DNA from: CAYTIB01 sp964437725 | GTDB taxonomy: Bacteria; UBA8248; JACPRG01; G963555815 | Direction: 5' to 3' | Length of the DNA: 60,064 nucleotides | Assembly (NCBI GenBank): GCA_964437725.1 | Contig: CAYTIB010000002.1 | Coordinates: forward strand, 1 to 60,064 | The notes under the pieces: model-generated | Seen by the model: only the letters and a program-made list of their open reading frames with translations | The model's database searches: none | What the model was told of the DNA's origin: nothing | Translations under genes and position numbers: made by a program | In this document: positions 15,989 to 24,972 of the stretch, one piece after another | Numbering within the stretch: position 1 is the first letter of the stretch | How the letters are laid out: every line of letters starts with the position of its first letter

Positions 15989-16756
15989 TTACGATAGAAC
16001 ATTCTTGGCTATGCTTTCTGCTAGCGTAGGTAGTATCGCCCCTGCTGGCCCGTTAAGTGATTCATCGACGTATTTAGATAATGGAGTTAATTCAAGGTTT
16101 ACCTCTAAAATATACGCTCCATTCCTTTTGGCCAAAAGAGGTAAGTGTGCGGCAGGTTGCACCATGGCGGAAGTTCCGATAACAATCATGTACTGACATT
16201 TACTGGAAATTTCAAACGCCTTATCTAGGGTTTCCGGATCAATCGATTCACCGAACCACACCACATTCGGACGGAATATTGTTCCCGACTCATCCTTCGG
16301 TGGCAGAGGGAAAATAGGGACTTGCCGGTTTTCCCTAACACTTCCATTTATAAGGCTTTTAAACTCCCAAATGGAGCCGTGAAGCTCTATTATATTTTTA
16401 CTCCCCGCGTCACGATGAAGCCCGTCAATGTTTTGTGTTAACAAGACAAAATCATTCAATGTTTCTTCCATTTCCACAAGTGCTTTATGAGCTAAATTGA
16501 TTTGGGCGTGGTAAATGAGGGATCGCCGCCAATTATAGAATTCCCAGACTAGCTTGGGATTGTCTTTAAATGCTTGGGGGGTTGCGAGGTCTTCGGCTCG
16601 ATGCTTGTTCCAAAGACCCTCTTTCCCTCTGAATGTGGGAATCCCGCTCTCTGCAGAAACACCGGCTCCGGTGAGGACGACTGTGTGACGTGACGCCATG
16701 AGAGCATCCAGGCCTATATTGGAAATTTTATCTTTCATGCCTAAGAGTTCTATCAT
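15989..16756 (-). CDS. Sir2-family NAD-dependent protein deacylase lacking the zinc cysteines
   Basis: NAD-dependent lysine deacylase fold. The NAD-binding GAGVSAESGIPTFRG (30-44), TQNIDGLH (107-114), catalytic His126 in IELHGS, VVWFGES and GTSAMVQPA are all conserved. Tyr74 and Arg77 (FYNWRR) match the class III, CobB/SIRT5-like pair that recognises acidic acyl groups, so desuccinylase or demalonylase activity is suggested. The small domain between the catalytic His and VVWFGE (about 129-160) contains no cysteine, whereas most sirtuins bind a structural Zn there with four. ATG 16756 is used; ATG 16738 is a possible alternative. It is probably cotranscribed with hisS. Confidence 0.85.
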   Translation of the reverse strand: MIELLGMKDKISNIGLDALMASRHTVVLTGAGVSAESGIPTFRGKEGLWNKHRAEDLATPQAFKDNPKLVWEFYNWRRSLIYHAQINLAHKALVEMEETLNDFVLLTQNIDGLHRDAGSKNIIELHGSIWEFKSLINGSVRENRQVPIFPLPPKDESGTIFRPNVVWFGESIDPETLDKAFEISSKCQYMIVIGTSAMVQPAAHLPLLAKRNGAYILEVNLELTPLSKYVDESLNGPAGAILPTLAESIAKNVLS

Positions 16757-17081
16757 CCTCAGGAGATGGTTTTTCTTTTAGTAAGTATTCTAACTAAACA
16801 GCCTGAAAAGTGGTGCCTGGTTTGGTTTTAATATTAAATAATAGAACCCATTAGGAATTTTCCCGGATCCCAATGATAATAACTTTAGTTATACTCTAAA
16901 ACATTCTGGTTTGTCGTCTTTCAATGCCTTTGACCTCGAAATGTGGATTGAACACGTAACTGAGTAGAGAGTTTCAAAAAGGATGATGAAGAGTGTAGTG
17001 GGCTTGCCAGGTTGCTCACACGTGGATAATATTCAAAGCCGATATGTACGAGCCAAAAGGATATGAGGTGAGGGTAAGTAC
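16757..17081. other. Non-coding gap of 325 nt
   Basis: This is the divergent intergenic region between the Sir2 gene (minus) and the small lipoprotein gene (plus). It must hold promoters for both. I see no convincing -35/-10 pair, tRNA, terminator or conserved RNA motif in it. Confidence 0.5.
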
Positions 17082-17594
17082 ATGAAGGATCGATTTCTTA
17101 GAATCAAGTGTGGTTTGAGGTTCCTGATCGTATTGGTTGGGATATTAGGTTGTGGGGCCCAACCGAAAACGGTGCAGGATCCAATTGTTAGTTTGCTGAC
17201 GAAAGGATCTCAGGATCAAGCATTAATTGAATTACGAAGGTTTTTCCCGAAAAGTGTAGTGTGCCCCGAAACTATCGAACTTAACCGTGTGGGAATATCA
17301 TGGGTTGATATGAATTCTTGTCTTTCGACGGATATGCGCCGAGAGATTAGATTTAGTGCTCTTCAGGGGGCTCGGTTGGTTCGTCGGATTGTTCACATGG
17401 GTTTTGATCGACAGTGGTTGGAAGTTAAGCAAAATGATACCTGGGTTCCAATCGGACGGGGTGTTTCCGGACTACGTGGAAAAAATGGTACACGTATTTT
17501 GGAAGGATTGAAGTCGGTGCTCGAGCAACTAGGCCCAGGAAGTAAATCTCCGCACCGATGGATGGTCCAGGTTCAACCGTTTCTTTTCTTTTGA
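17082..17594 (+). CDS. Small putative lipoprotein of unknown function
   Basis: I do not recognise this family. The N terminus has a basic start, a hydrophobic stretch and a lipobox-like LGC (about residues 22-24, VGILGCGAQ), predicting a lipid-anchored periplasmic or outer-membrane protein of 170 aa. The remainder is mixed alpha/beta-like with two further cysteines (CPET and SCLS). ATG 17082 follows a GAGGTGAGGG purine-rich stretch. It is the first gene of the plus-strand block and ends 54 nt before aspS, so it may be cotranscribed with it. Confidence 0.65.
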   Translation: MKDRFLRIKCGLRFLIVLVGILGCGAQPKTVQDPIVSLLTKGSQDQALIELRRFFPKSVVCPETIELNRVGISWVDMNSCLSTDMRREIRFSALQGARLVRRIVHMGFDRQWLEVKQNDTWVPIGRGVSGLRGKNGTRILEGLKSVLEQLGPGSKSPHRWMVQVQPFLFF

Positions 17595-17648
17595 ATTGAT
17601 TCTTCTACTCCATGATCCTCTTGTGATTCGCAAAGGACTTTGAATCGG

Positions 17649-19421
17649 ATGACGGAAGCTATCCCTGATCGCTCATTTTTCTGTGGTGACCTCAGAGGAA
17701 AACACAAAGACCAGGTAGTTGTGGTCAAGGGATGGGTTCAAGCCACCCGTGATCACGGAGGTCTTATCTTTATTGACTTGCGTGACAGAAGCGGACTTCT
17801 ACAGATTGCGGTCGATCCGGCTGTCTCGAAGGAGGCTCATGAGAAGGCTGCAACTGTCCGCACTGAGTTTGTTTTGGCGGTTCGTGGTCAGGTAGCTCCT
17901 AGACCTGAAGTTAGCCTAAATCCAAAGCTTTCAACTGGTGAAGTCGAGATCCATGCAACTGATTTGTGGGTTATCAGCGAGGCGAAGACTCCTCCCTTTG
18001 CGATCGATGACGATGCGGAAGTATCTGATGCTGTGCGGATGAGATACCGCTACTTAGACCTTCGTCGTCCCAAAATGCAGAGAAACCTTTTGTTACGCCA
18101 TAAGGTCAGTCAGGCCATTCGTTCCTTTCTTGATAGAGAAGGGTTTGTGGATTTGGAGACTCCGTTTTTGACTAAGAGTACCCCTGAAGGAGCCAGGGAT
18201 TACTTAGTTCCGAGCCGTGTTAATCATGGAAAATTTTATGCGCTTCCCCAGTCTCCTCAAATTTTCAAGCAATTGTTTATGATTTCTGGCTTTGACCGGT
18301 ATTTTCAGATTGTCCGGTGCTTTCGGGATGAAGATCTTAGAGCCGATCGTCAGCCAGAATTCACTCAAGTAGATTTGGAAATGTCTTTTGTAGATTGTGA
18401 TGACGTTTATGACGTGGGTGAGCGGCTGATGAAGGTTCTTTTTAATGAATGCACTGGAGTGAACCTGGAAACCCCGTTTTGCCGATTGACATACGATGAG
18501 GCAATGGAAAATTATGGCTCTGATAAACCTGATCTTCGCTTTGATCTAAAGTTAGAAGATGTTACGGATCTTGTTAAGGATACGGAATTTGGCATTTTCA
18601 GGAAGGTTTTGGAGTCGAATGGAACGATCAAAGGGTTTTCTGCCCCTGGGATGGCTTCTATTTCGCGAAAAGACTTGGATGATCTGACTCAGTTTGTAAT
18701 TGGCCAGGGGGCCGGTGGTTTGGCTTGGTTGAAAAGGAACCAGGATGAAGTCAGTTCACCTATCGCAAAATTTTTCTCACAGGAATCTCAGGACAGATTG
18801 GTCGCTAAGCTAAGAGCAAAGCCTGGTGATTTGATCTTGATGATTGCTGATCGTCCGAAAGTTACTAACCAAGTGTTGGGTGCTCTCCGTACCAAGATAG
18901 GTCGGAGTCTGAATCTAGCAGTGCCGGGACAGTTCCGTTTTTGTTGGGTGACCGATTTTCCACTTCTTGAGTGGGATGAAGAGGAGGAAAGGTATCAGGC
19001 GGTTCACCATCCATTTACCATGCCACAATTAGAAGACGTTCCGTTGTTTGATTCAAATCCGAAAAAAATCAGATCGTTGGCTTATGATCTTGTCCTCAAT
19101 GGACAGGAAATTGGGGGAGGGAGTATACGAATACACAAACAAGATATCCAAAGGAAAATGTTTCAAGTCCTTGGTTTGACAGAGAGTCAAGCCAAGGAAA
19201 AATTCGGATTTTTTCTTGAAGCCCTGGAATATGGAACTCCCCCCCATGGTGGAATCGCGTTGGGACTAGATCGGATAATCGCCATTATGGCCGGTACTGA
19301 TTCCATACGAGATGTTATCGCATTTCCAAAAACTCAAAGAGCATTAGATTTAATGACGGATGCTCCCTCTGATATCGACGATAAGCAGCTTCGAGACTTA
19401 GGGATTGATTTACTGAGTTGA
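17649..19421 (+). CDS. aspS: Aspartyl-tRNA synthetase, probably non-discriminating
   Basis: Class II synthetase for tRNA-Asp. The N-terminal OB fold (about 1-110) has RDHGGLIFIDLRDR. Catalytic signatures are FRDEDLRADRQPEFTQ (motif 2) and GIALGLDRI (motif 3), with the bacterial GAD insertion between. His36 in RDHGG occupies the position that is Leu in discriminating E. coli AspRS (RDLG). A His there is associated with enzymes that also charge tRNA-Asn and rely on GatCAB. The frame starts at TTG 17640, but ATG 17649 has AAAGGA 11 nt upstream and gives 590 aa, the usual length. Confidence 0.95.
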   Translation: MTEAIPDRSFFCGDLRGKHKDQVVVVKGWVQATRDHGGLIFIDLRDRSGLLQIAVDPAVSKEAHEKAATVRTEFVLAVRGQVAPRPEVSLNPKLSTGEVEIHATDLWVISEAKTPPFAIDDDAEVSDAVRMRYRYLDLRRPKMQRNLLLRHKVSQAIRSFLDREGFVDLETPFLTKSTPEGARDYLVPSRVNHGKFYALPQSPQIFKQLFMISGFDRYFQIVRCFRDEDLRADRQPEFTQVDLEMSFVDCDDVYDVGERLMKVLFNECTGVNLETPFCRLTYDEAMENYGSDKPDLRFDLKLEDVTDLVKDTEFGIFRKVLESNGTIKGFSAPGMASISRKDLDDLTQFVIGQGAGGLAWLKRNQDEVSSPIAKFFSQESQDRLVAKLRAKPGDLILMIADRPKVTNQVLGALRTKIGRSLNLAVPGQFRFCWVTDFPLLEWDEEEERYQAVHHPFTMPQLEDVPLFDSNPKKIRSLAYDLVLNGQEIGGGSIRIHKQDIQRKMFQVLGLTESQAKEKFGFFLEALEYGTPPHGGIALGLDRIIAIMAGTDSIRDVIAFPKTQRALDLMTDAPSDIDDKQLRDLGIDLLS

Positions 19422-19437
19422 AAAAAGGAAATCGACA

Positions 19438-21339
19438 GTGACCAGTACATATGAGCAGGCATATAGGCAATCGCTTGCAAGCCCCGATAGTTTTTGGGCA
19501 GAGGCTGCGGAAGATTTGTTTTGGTACAAACGTTGGGACCGTGTTCTGGACGATTCTCGTGCGCCTAACTATAAATGGTTTGTGGGAGGGATGTTAAACA
19601 GTTGCCATAATGCGCTAGATCGTCACGTCGATGAAGGTCGTGGTAACCAAAGTGCACTAATTTATGATAGTCCAGTCACTGACGTCGTCAAAGTTTACAC
19701 CTACGCATCTCTTCGCGATGAAGTCGCATTTTTTGCCGGAGCTCTAGTCGCTCGGGGAGTGGGAAAAGGGGATCGTGTGCTTATCTACATGCCCATGATT
19801 CCTGAGGCTGTTGTCGCAATGTTGGCTTGTGCTCGGATTGGGGCAATTCATTCTGTTGTGTTTGGTGGATTTGCCTCGCGGGAACTTGCGACGAGAATTG
19901 ACGACGCCAGTCCCAAGGTCATTATATCCGCATCCTGCGGTATTGAAGGGAGCCGAATAGTTCCCTACAAGCCCTTGTTGGACGAAGCAGTGGAGGCAGC
20001 TTCGTCAAAGCCTGGGTGTTGCATCATTGTTCAACGTCCTGAACATCAATGTGAACTAGTTATTAATCGAGACGTCGAATGGAAAAAGGCGTTAGAGGGA
20101 GTTCAACCGCAGGATTGTGTGCCGGTGGCTGCCACAGATCCACTTTACATTCTCTATACTTCTGGCACGACAGGTCAACCGAAGGGTATTGTTCGGGATA
20201 ATGGTGGTCATGCTGTGGCCCTGAAGTGGAGTATGAAGAATATCTATAACGTTAATCAAGGTGATGTTTATTGGGCGGCGTCTGATATTGGGTGGGTAGT
20301 CGGTCATTCTTATATTGTCTATGGCCCACTTTTTCACGGATGCACGACTGTTCTTTATGAGGGAAAGCCGATAGGGACACCCGATCCCGGAGCATTTTGG
20401 CGAGTTGTTTCTCAGCATGGGGTTCGGTCCATGTTTACTGCTCCCACTGCTTTCAGGGCTATAAAAAAGGAGGATCCAAACGGAGAGCATATTCGCCGAT
20501 ACGATTTGTCGAGGTTTGAAATTCTTTTTTTAGCTGGGGAGAGGTGTGATCCAGATACACTTCATTGGGCGGAAGAGCATCTTGGTGTGCCAGTCATTGA
20601 TCATTGGTGGCAGACGGAGACGGGTTGGTCCATCTGTGCTAACTGTATGGGTTTGGAACGTCTCCCAGTGAAGGCGGGGTCTCCTAGTAAACCTGTTCCG
20701 GGTTGGGATGTGAGTGTAGTTGATGAGAAAAGTAAAGAGGTGGAACGCAGAGAAATCGGTTCTTTGGTTGTGAGACTTCCTTTGCCGCCGGGTAGTTTTT
20801 CAACCCTCTGGGAAAACAACGAGGGTTATGTTGCGTCTTACCTGAAGGAATTTCCAGGATTTTATAAGACAGGTGATGCCGGTTATGTAGACGAAGATGG
20901 TTATGTCTACGTTATGTCGAGAACAGATGACATAATCAACGTTGCCGGTCATCGGTTGTCTACGGGTGCAATGGAAGAAGTCTTGGCGTCTCATCCGGAC
21001 ATAGCAGAATGTGCGGTTATAGGTGCGTTCGATGAGCTGAAAGGACAAGTTCCTCTGGGCCTTCTTGTTCTAAAGTCCGGCGTTGATCGAGAGAGTGGTG
21101 ATATTGTCAAAGAAGCTATTAGTATTGTTCGAGAGAAGATAGGTCCGGTGGCGGCTTTCAAGCAGGCTGTTATTGCTGAGCGCTTACCAAAGACTCGTTC
21201 GGGAAAGATACTGCGCGGCACAATGCAGAAAATCGCTGACGGAGTTGAATACAGCACCCCCGCAACAATTGATGATCCAGTGATTCTAGATGAAATTTCT
21301 AAGCTTTTAACAAAGATAGGCTATGGGGAGAAAACTTAA
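19438..21339 (+). CDS. prpE: Propionyl-CoA synthetase (AMP-forming), PrpE-like
   Basis: Acyl-adenylate-forming enzyme that activates propionate (or acetate) with ATP and CoA. The PrpE-like N terminus (about residues 20-80, LDDSRAPNYKWFVGGMLN) distinguishes it from AcsA. The P-loop-like YTSGTTGQPKG, WWQTETGW, the TGDAG hinge region and the acetylatable Lys in PKTRSGKILRG are all present. The 633-aa length fits. The start GTG 19438 has AAGGAA 7 nt upstream and lies 16 nt after aspS, so the two are probably cotranscribed. An acetyl-CoA synthetase role cannot be excluded. Confidence 0.88.
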   Translation: MTSTYEQAYRQSLASPDSFWAEAAEDLFWYKRWDRVLDDSRAPNYKWFVGGMLNSCHNALDRHVDEGRGNQSALIYDSPVTDVVKVYTYASLRDEVAFFAGALVARGVGKGDRVLIYMPMIPEAVVAMLACARIGAIHSVVFGGFASRELATRIDDASPKVIISASCGIEGSRIVPYKPLLDEAVEAASSKPGCCIIVQRPEHQCELVINRDVEWKKALEGVQPQDCVPVAATDPLYILYTSGTTGQPKGIVRDNGGHAVALKWSMKNIYNVNQGDVYWAASDIGWVVGHSYIVYGPLFHGCTTVLYEGKPIGTPDPGAFWRVVSQHGVRSMFTAPTAFRAIKKEDPNGEHIRRYDLSRFEILFLAGERCDPDTLHWAEEHLGVPVIDHWWQTETGWSICANCMGLERLPVKAGSPSKPVPGWDVSVVDEKSKEVERREIGSLVVRLPLPPGSFSTLWENNEGYVASYLKEFPGFYKTGDAGYVDEDGYVYVMSRTDDIINVAGHRLSTGAMEEVLASHPDIAECAVIGAFDELKGQVPLGLLVLKSGVDRESGDIVKEAISIVREKIGPVAAFKQAVIAERLPKTRSGKILRGTMQKIADGVEYSTPATIDDPVILDEISKLLTKIGYGEKT

Positions 21340-21579
21340 AAATAGAACCAATGGGGTATGTTTTGAATTAGAGCGCTACGCCTGTGTGACTCCCTAAGTG
21401 GCTACATTTATGTACATCTACCCGAAACTTGATTGCAGACTCTGACTTGATAAATCCAGGTTGAATCTTAAAATTCCAAAGAGATGAAAATCGAAATAGA
21501 TACACGATGCGGTGAGTTTGGCCAAATATCGAGGGGTTTGATCTCGATGTTTCGACAATAAAATAATAAGGATAGGATC

Positions 21580-22461
21580 TTGAAATCTGGGTTTGCAGCC
21601 ATACTTGGGCGACCGAACGTCGGCAAGTCAACATTTTTGAATCAAGCCCTAGGTAGAAAGGTGGCTATAGTATCTCGTAAGCCTGGGACTACGCGTATGC
21701 GGGTGCTTGGAATTAGGAATACATCAAAGGCTCAAACGGTATTTATCGATACCCCGGGTGCTCCAGGATTTGACTCTCTTCTGAACCAATACTTGAAAAG
21801 GGAAATAGAGGCTGCAAGGGCGAATGTGGATGCTGTTTTATTCATGACGGATACTCGCCGAAATGTATTTGAAAATGATAAGAAATTGTTGAAAGAACTA
21901 TCCGGTTCGCTCGTTTTTTTGGTAATTAACAAAGTAGACCAAGTACCGAGGGAAGAGTTGCTTCCAGTTATCAAACGCTACAATGGTTTTCGGCAATTTG
22001 ATGAAGTTTTTCCAATATCTGCCCTTACTGGAGAAAATGTAGAACAGCTTTTAAATACTCTGGAACATCTATTGCCAATAGGAGATCCGTTCTTTCCTAC
22101 TGACATGATTACCAATCAAGCTGAGGAAGAGATGGCTGGAGAGCTCATTCGTGAACAAGTTGTTCGTGCAACGTCAGAGGAGTTACCTTATGCCTCTGCT
22201 GTGGAAGTTGAGAAAATTGAACCTGACATAGCGCAAGATCGGTTAATCGTGATGGCAACGCTTTATGTGGAGAAGGAGTCTCAGAAACCAATACTGATCG
22301 GGAGGAAAGGACAAATGATTAAACGAATAGGTTCTGCAGCTCGTTCCTCCCTGGAATCGTGGTTTGGGTCGACTGTTTACCTTGATCTTCGCGTTCGCGT
22401 AAAAAAGAATTGGAGCCGTCAAGACCGAACCCTGCGGGAACTAGGATTCTATCGCAGGTAA
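21580..22461 (+). CDS. era: GTPase Era
   Basis: Essential GTPase that assists 30S maturation by binding 16S rRNA near its 3' end. The G1 motif GRPNVGKST (10-18), G3 DTPG, G4 NKVD and the C-terminal KH domain with ILIGRKGQMIKRIG are visible. The 293-aa length is normal. The start is TTG 21580 with AAGGA 7 nt upstream. It is followed 22 nt later by recO, a common pairing. The 240-nt gap upstream contains an ATCGAG/CTCGAT inverted repeat and no gene. Confidence 0.95.
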   Translation: MKSGFAAILGRPNVGKSTFLNQALGRKVAIVSRKPGTTRMRVLGIRNTSKAQTVFIDTPGAPGFDSLLNQYLKREIEAARANVDAVLFMTDTRRNVFENDKKLLKELSGSLVFLVINKVDQVPREELLPVIKRYNGFRQFDEVFPISALTGENVEQLLNTLEHLLPIGDPFFPTDMITNQAEEEMAGELIREQVVRATSEELPYASAVEVEKIEPDIAQDRLIVMATLYVEKESQKPILIGRKGQMIKRIGSAARSSLESWFGSTVYLDLRVRVKKNWSRQDRTLRELGFYRR

Positions 22462-22483
22462 AGAGGTGGAAGAGGAAAATCTT

Positions 22484-23215
22484 GTGGGACTGTTTAGCAC
22501 AGACGGTCTATTGTTGAGACGACAGAACCTAGGCGAAGCAGATCGAGTAGTTATTTTTTTGAGTAGAGATCGCGGGAAGGTTCGGGCGATAGCTCACTCA
22601 GCACGAAAATCCAACAGCAAACTTGCTGGTGCTATTGAGCCTCTGACTCTTTCGCACCTCGAATGCTATGGAAAGGATAATGCAGAGTTTTTTCATTTAC
22701 GGAATGCTAATATCCTACGAAAGTTTGAACCTATCCGTCAGGACTACGATAAGCTTCAACACGCACTCGTTGTGGCCGAATTGCTTGATCGACTCTTGGA
22801 GCCTGGGGAAACACAGCTAGAGATATTTCAGCTTTCGTTAGCTATCCTTGAGAAACTCGAATTGGTTCAAAAGCCAGGTGATCTGTTGATTCTATTTAAG
22901 ATTCGGTTACTTGGTGCGCTTGGATATGAGCCAAATTTTACCAATTGTGCGGATTGTGGAAATGTTTTTTCTGAAAGGGGAGTCGTATATAAACAGGGAC
23001 AGGGTATGCTTCTTTGTCCTGATTGTTCAACTTTCGGAACTCATCTTTCGACGGGTACCGTTAAACATATGTTAGCGGCACGTTCTCTTCCTCTTAAACG
23101 TGCCTTTCAATTATCTACTGTTCGTGCTACCCAAACGGAGGCGAGTCGTTTTTTGGATGAATTTCTAATGCAAGTCAGCGGTGTTCGCTTGAAATCGCTA
23201 AAATTCCCAGGTTAG
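22484..23215 (+). CDS. recO: DNA repair protein RecO
   Basis: Recombination mediator that helps RecR load RecA on SSB-coated DNA. The N-terminal OB-fold pattern is LLLRRQNLGEADRVVIFLSRD-like, with the GKVRAIAHSARKS strand. The zinc-binding cysteines (CADCG, CPDC) lie in the C-terminal half. GTG 22484, with GAAGAGGA upstream, matches the family start; GTG 22466 is an alternative. The length is 243 aa. It sits in an era-recO-argS run. Confidence 0.9.
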   Translation: MGLFSTDGLLLRRQNLGEADRVVIFLSRDRGKVRAIAHSARKSNSKLAGAIEPLTLSHLECYGKDNAEFFHLRNANILRKFEPIRQDYDKLQHALVVAELLDRLLEPGETQLEIFQLSLAILEKLELVQKPGDLLILFKIRLLGALGYEPNFTNCADCGNVFSERGVVYKQGQGMLLCPDCSTFGTHLSTGTVKHMLAARSLPLKRAFQLSTVRATQTEASRFLDEFLMQVSGVRLKSLKFPG

Positions 23216-23232
23216 TTATTCCGGAGAAAGCA

Positions 23233-24909
23233 GTGAAAGACCTATTAAAAGAAGTGGTCTTTGAAGCCTATGAGAAGGCAATTGAAGCGGGTGACTTAAG
23301 TGCCAATGAAGGTGGTCCCAAACTACCTGAATTTGCTATCGAGCGCTCTGCCGAGAGTGCTCATGGAGATTACGCAACCAACTTGGCGATGGTCTTTGCA
23401 GCATCACAAAAAAAGTCACCTAAAGAAATAGCTAAAGTTTTGGGTGCCCAGATAGGCAAGGATCATCCTGTTATAGAAAAAAGTGAAGTTGCAGGCCCGG
23501 GTTTTTTGAATTTTTTTATTAGAAGGGATTTTCTTTTTGAAAGGTTAAGGGTAGCCGAGAAAGAAGGGGAAAAGTATGGTGGTTCAGATATTGGAAAAGG
23601 TTTAAATGTGCAAGTTGAGTTTGTTAGCGCAAACCCAACTGGCCCACTGCACATTGGTCACGGACGCGGTGCTGCACTAGGCGATTCTTTATGTAGAATA
23701 TTAAGTAAATGCTCTTATATTATTGAAAAAGAATATTATATAAATGATTCGGGTAATCAAATTGAAAATTTAGGCCGTTCGGTATTCCTGAGATATCAGG
23801 AAGTGGCTGGACGCGAAGTGGAGTTTCCTGATGAGTTGTACAGAGGTGATTATATTTTGGGTCTGGCCGAGGAGATTTTTGAAAAAGATGGCGATTTATA
23901 CCTTCATGAAGAAGAATCGAAAGTGGTCAAAATTTTTGGTAAGCGGGCTAGTAAAGCCATCATTGATGAGATAAAGAATGATCTCCAAATTTTTAATGTG
24001 GAATTTGATAATTGGTTCAGTGAACAATCCCTTTTTGATAATAATGAGGTTACCGTTTCCCTGGAAATGTTACGGGCCACCAAGGGGGTATACGAAAAAG
24101 ATGGCGCCCTTTGGTTGAGGTCTTCCGACTTTAACGACGAAAAAGACCGTGTACTTATTCGGAAAGACGGACGCCCAACTTACTTAGCATCAGACGTTGC
24201 CTACCACCGAAATAAGTTTCAACGTGGGTATAATCGGATGATCAACGTATGGGGAGCAGATCATCACGGATATATTCCTCGCATTGAGGCTGCAGTTCAA
24301 CTTCTTGGTTATTCTCCTGGGTCTCTTGAGGTTATTTTGGTTCAATTGGTATCACTGACGCGCGGTGGAGAACCTGTTTCCATGTCCACCCGGCAAGGTC
24401 AGTTCGTTGAATTGTCTAAGGTGGTGCGGGAGGTTGGAGCCGATGCTACAAGATTTTTCCTCTTGATGCGGAGATCGGATAGTCAATTAGAGTTTGATTT
24501 GAAACTTGCCAAAGAGGAGTCTTCAGAGAACCCTGTCTATTATGTTCAGTATGCTCACGCGCGAGTATGCAGTGTAATGAGGGAAGCGCGAGAGCAAGGG
24601 CTTTCCAATCGAGATTCTGATGAGGTGGATCTTAGCCCATTAACCCTACCGGAGGAACGCTCTTTGATGATAGAGGTTCTTCGTTTTCCAGAGGTAGTTG
24701 ATGGTGCAGCCCTGAACCTGGAACCCCATCGGCTGACTAATTTCCTTATGGAATTGGCATCTCTTTTTCACAACTATTATAAAAATCATCGTTTTATATC
24801 AAGTGATATTTCCCAAACTCAGGCTAGACTATTTTTGGTTGGGCTTATTGGAACTGTTTTGAAAATAGCACTTGGGCTACTTGGGATTTCTGCACCCACA
24901 CGGATGTGA
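23233..24909 (+). CDS. argS: Arginyl-tRNA synthetase
   Basis: Class I synthetase charging tRNA-Arg. The N-terminal Arg-tRNA-synt additional domain covers about 1-90. The HIGH motif is HIGHGRG within SANPTGPLHIGHG (about 132-145). The KMSKS equivalent is VSMSTRQGQF (about 385-394), and the DALR anticodon-binding domain is C-terminal (YVQYAHARV onward). The 558-aa length is normal. GTG start with GGAG 6 nt upstream, 17 nt after recO. Confidence 0.96.
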   Translation: MKDLLKEVVFEAYEKAIEAGDLSANEGGPKLPEFAIERSAESAHGDYATNLAMVFAASQKKSPKEIAKVLGAQIGKDHPVIEKSEVAGPGFLNFFIRRDFLFERLRVAEKEGEKYGGSDIGKGLNVQVEFVSANPTGPLHIGHGRGAALGDSLCRILSKCSYIIEKEYYINDSGNQIENLGRSVFLRYQEVAGREVEFPDELYRGDYILGLAEEIFEKDGDLYLHEEESKVVKIFGKRASKAIIDEIKNDLQIFNVEFDNWFSEQSLFDNNEVTVSLEMLRATKGVYEKDGALWLRSSDFNDEKDRVLIRKDGRPTYLASDVAYHRNKFQRGYNRMINVWGADHHGYIPRIEAAVQLLGYSPGSLEVILVQLVSLTRGGEPVSMSTRQGQFVELSKVVREVGADATRFFLLMRRSDSQLEFDLKLAKEESSENPVYYVQYAHARVCSVMREAREQGLSNRDSDEVDLSPLTLPEERSLMIEVLRFPEVVDGAALNLEPHRLTNFLMELASLFHNYYKNHRFISSDISQTQARLFLVGLIGTVLKIALGLLGISAPTRM

Positions 24910-24972
24910 CGTGTTATATTGACAGTTAGATATCGGAATACCTTTTGTTTCGTTGCTTTTGACGGAGGGGTT

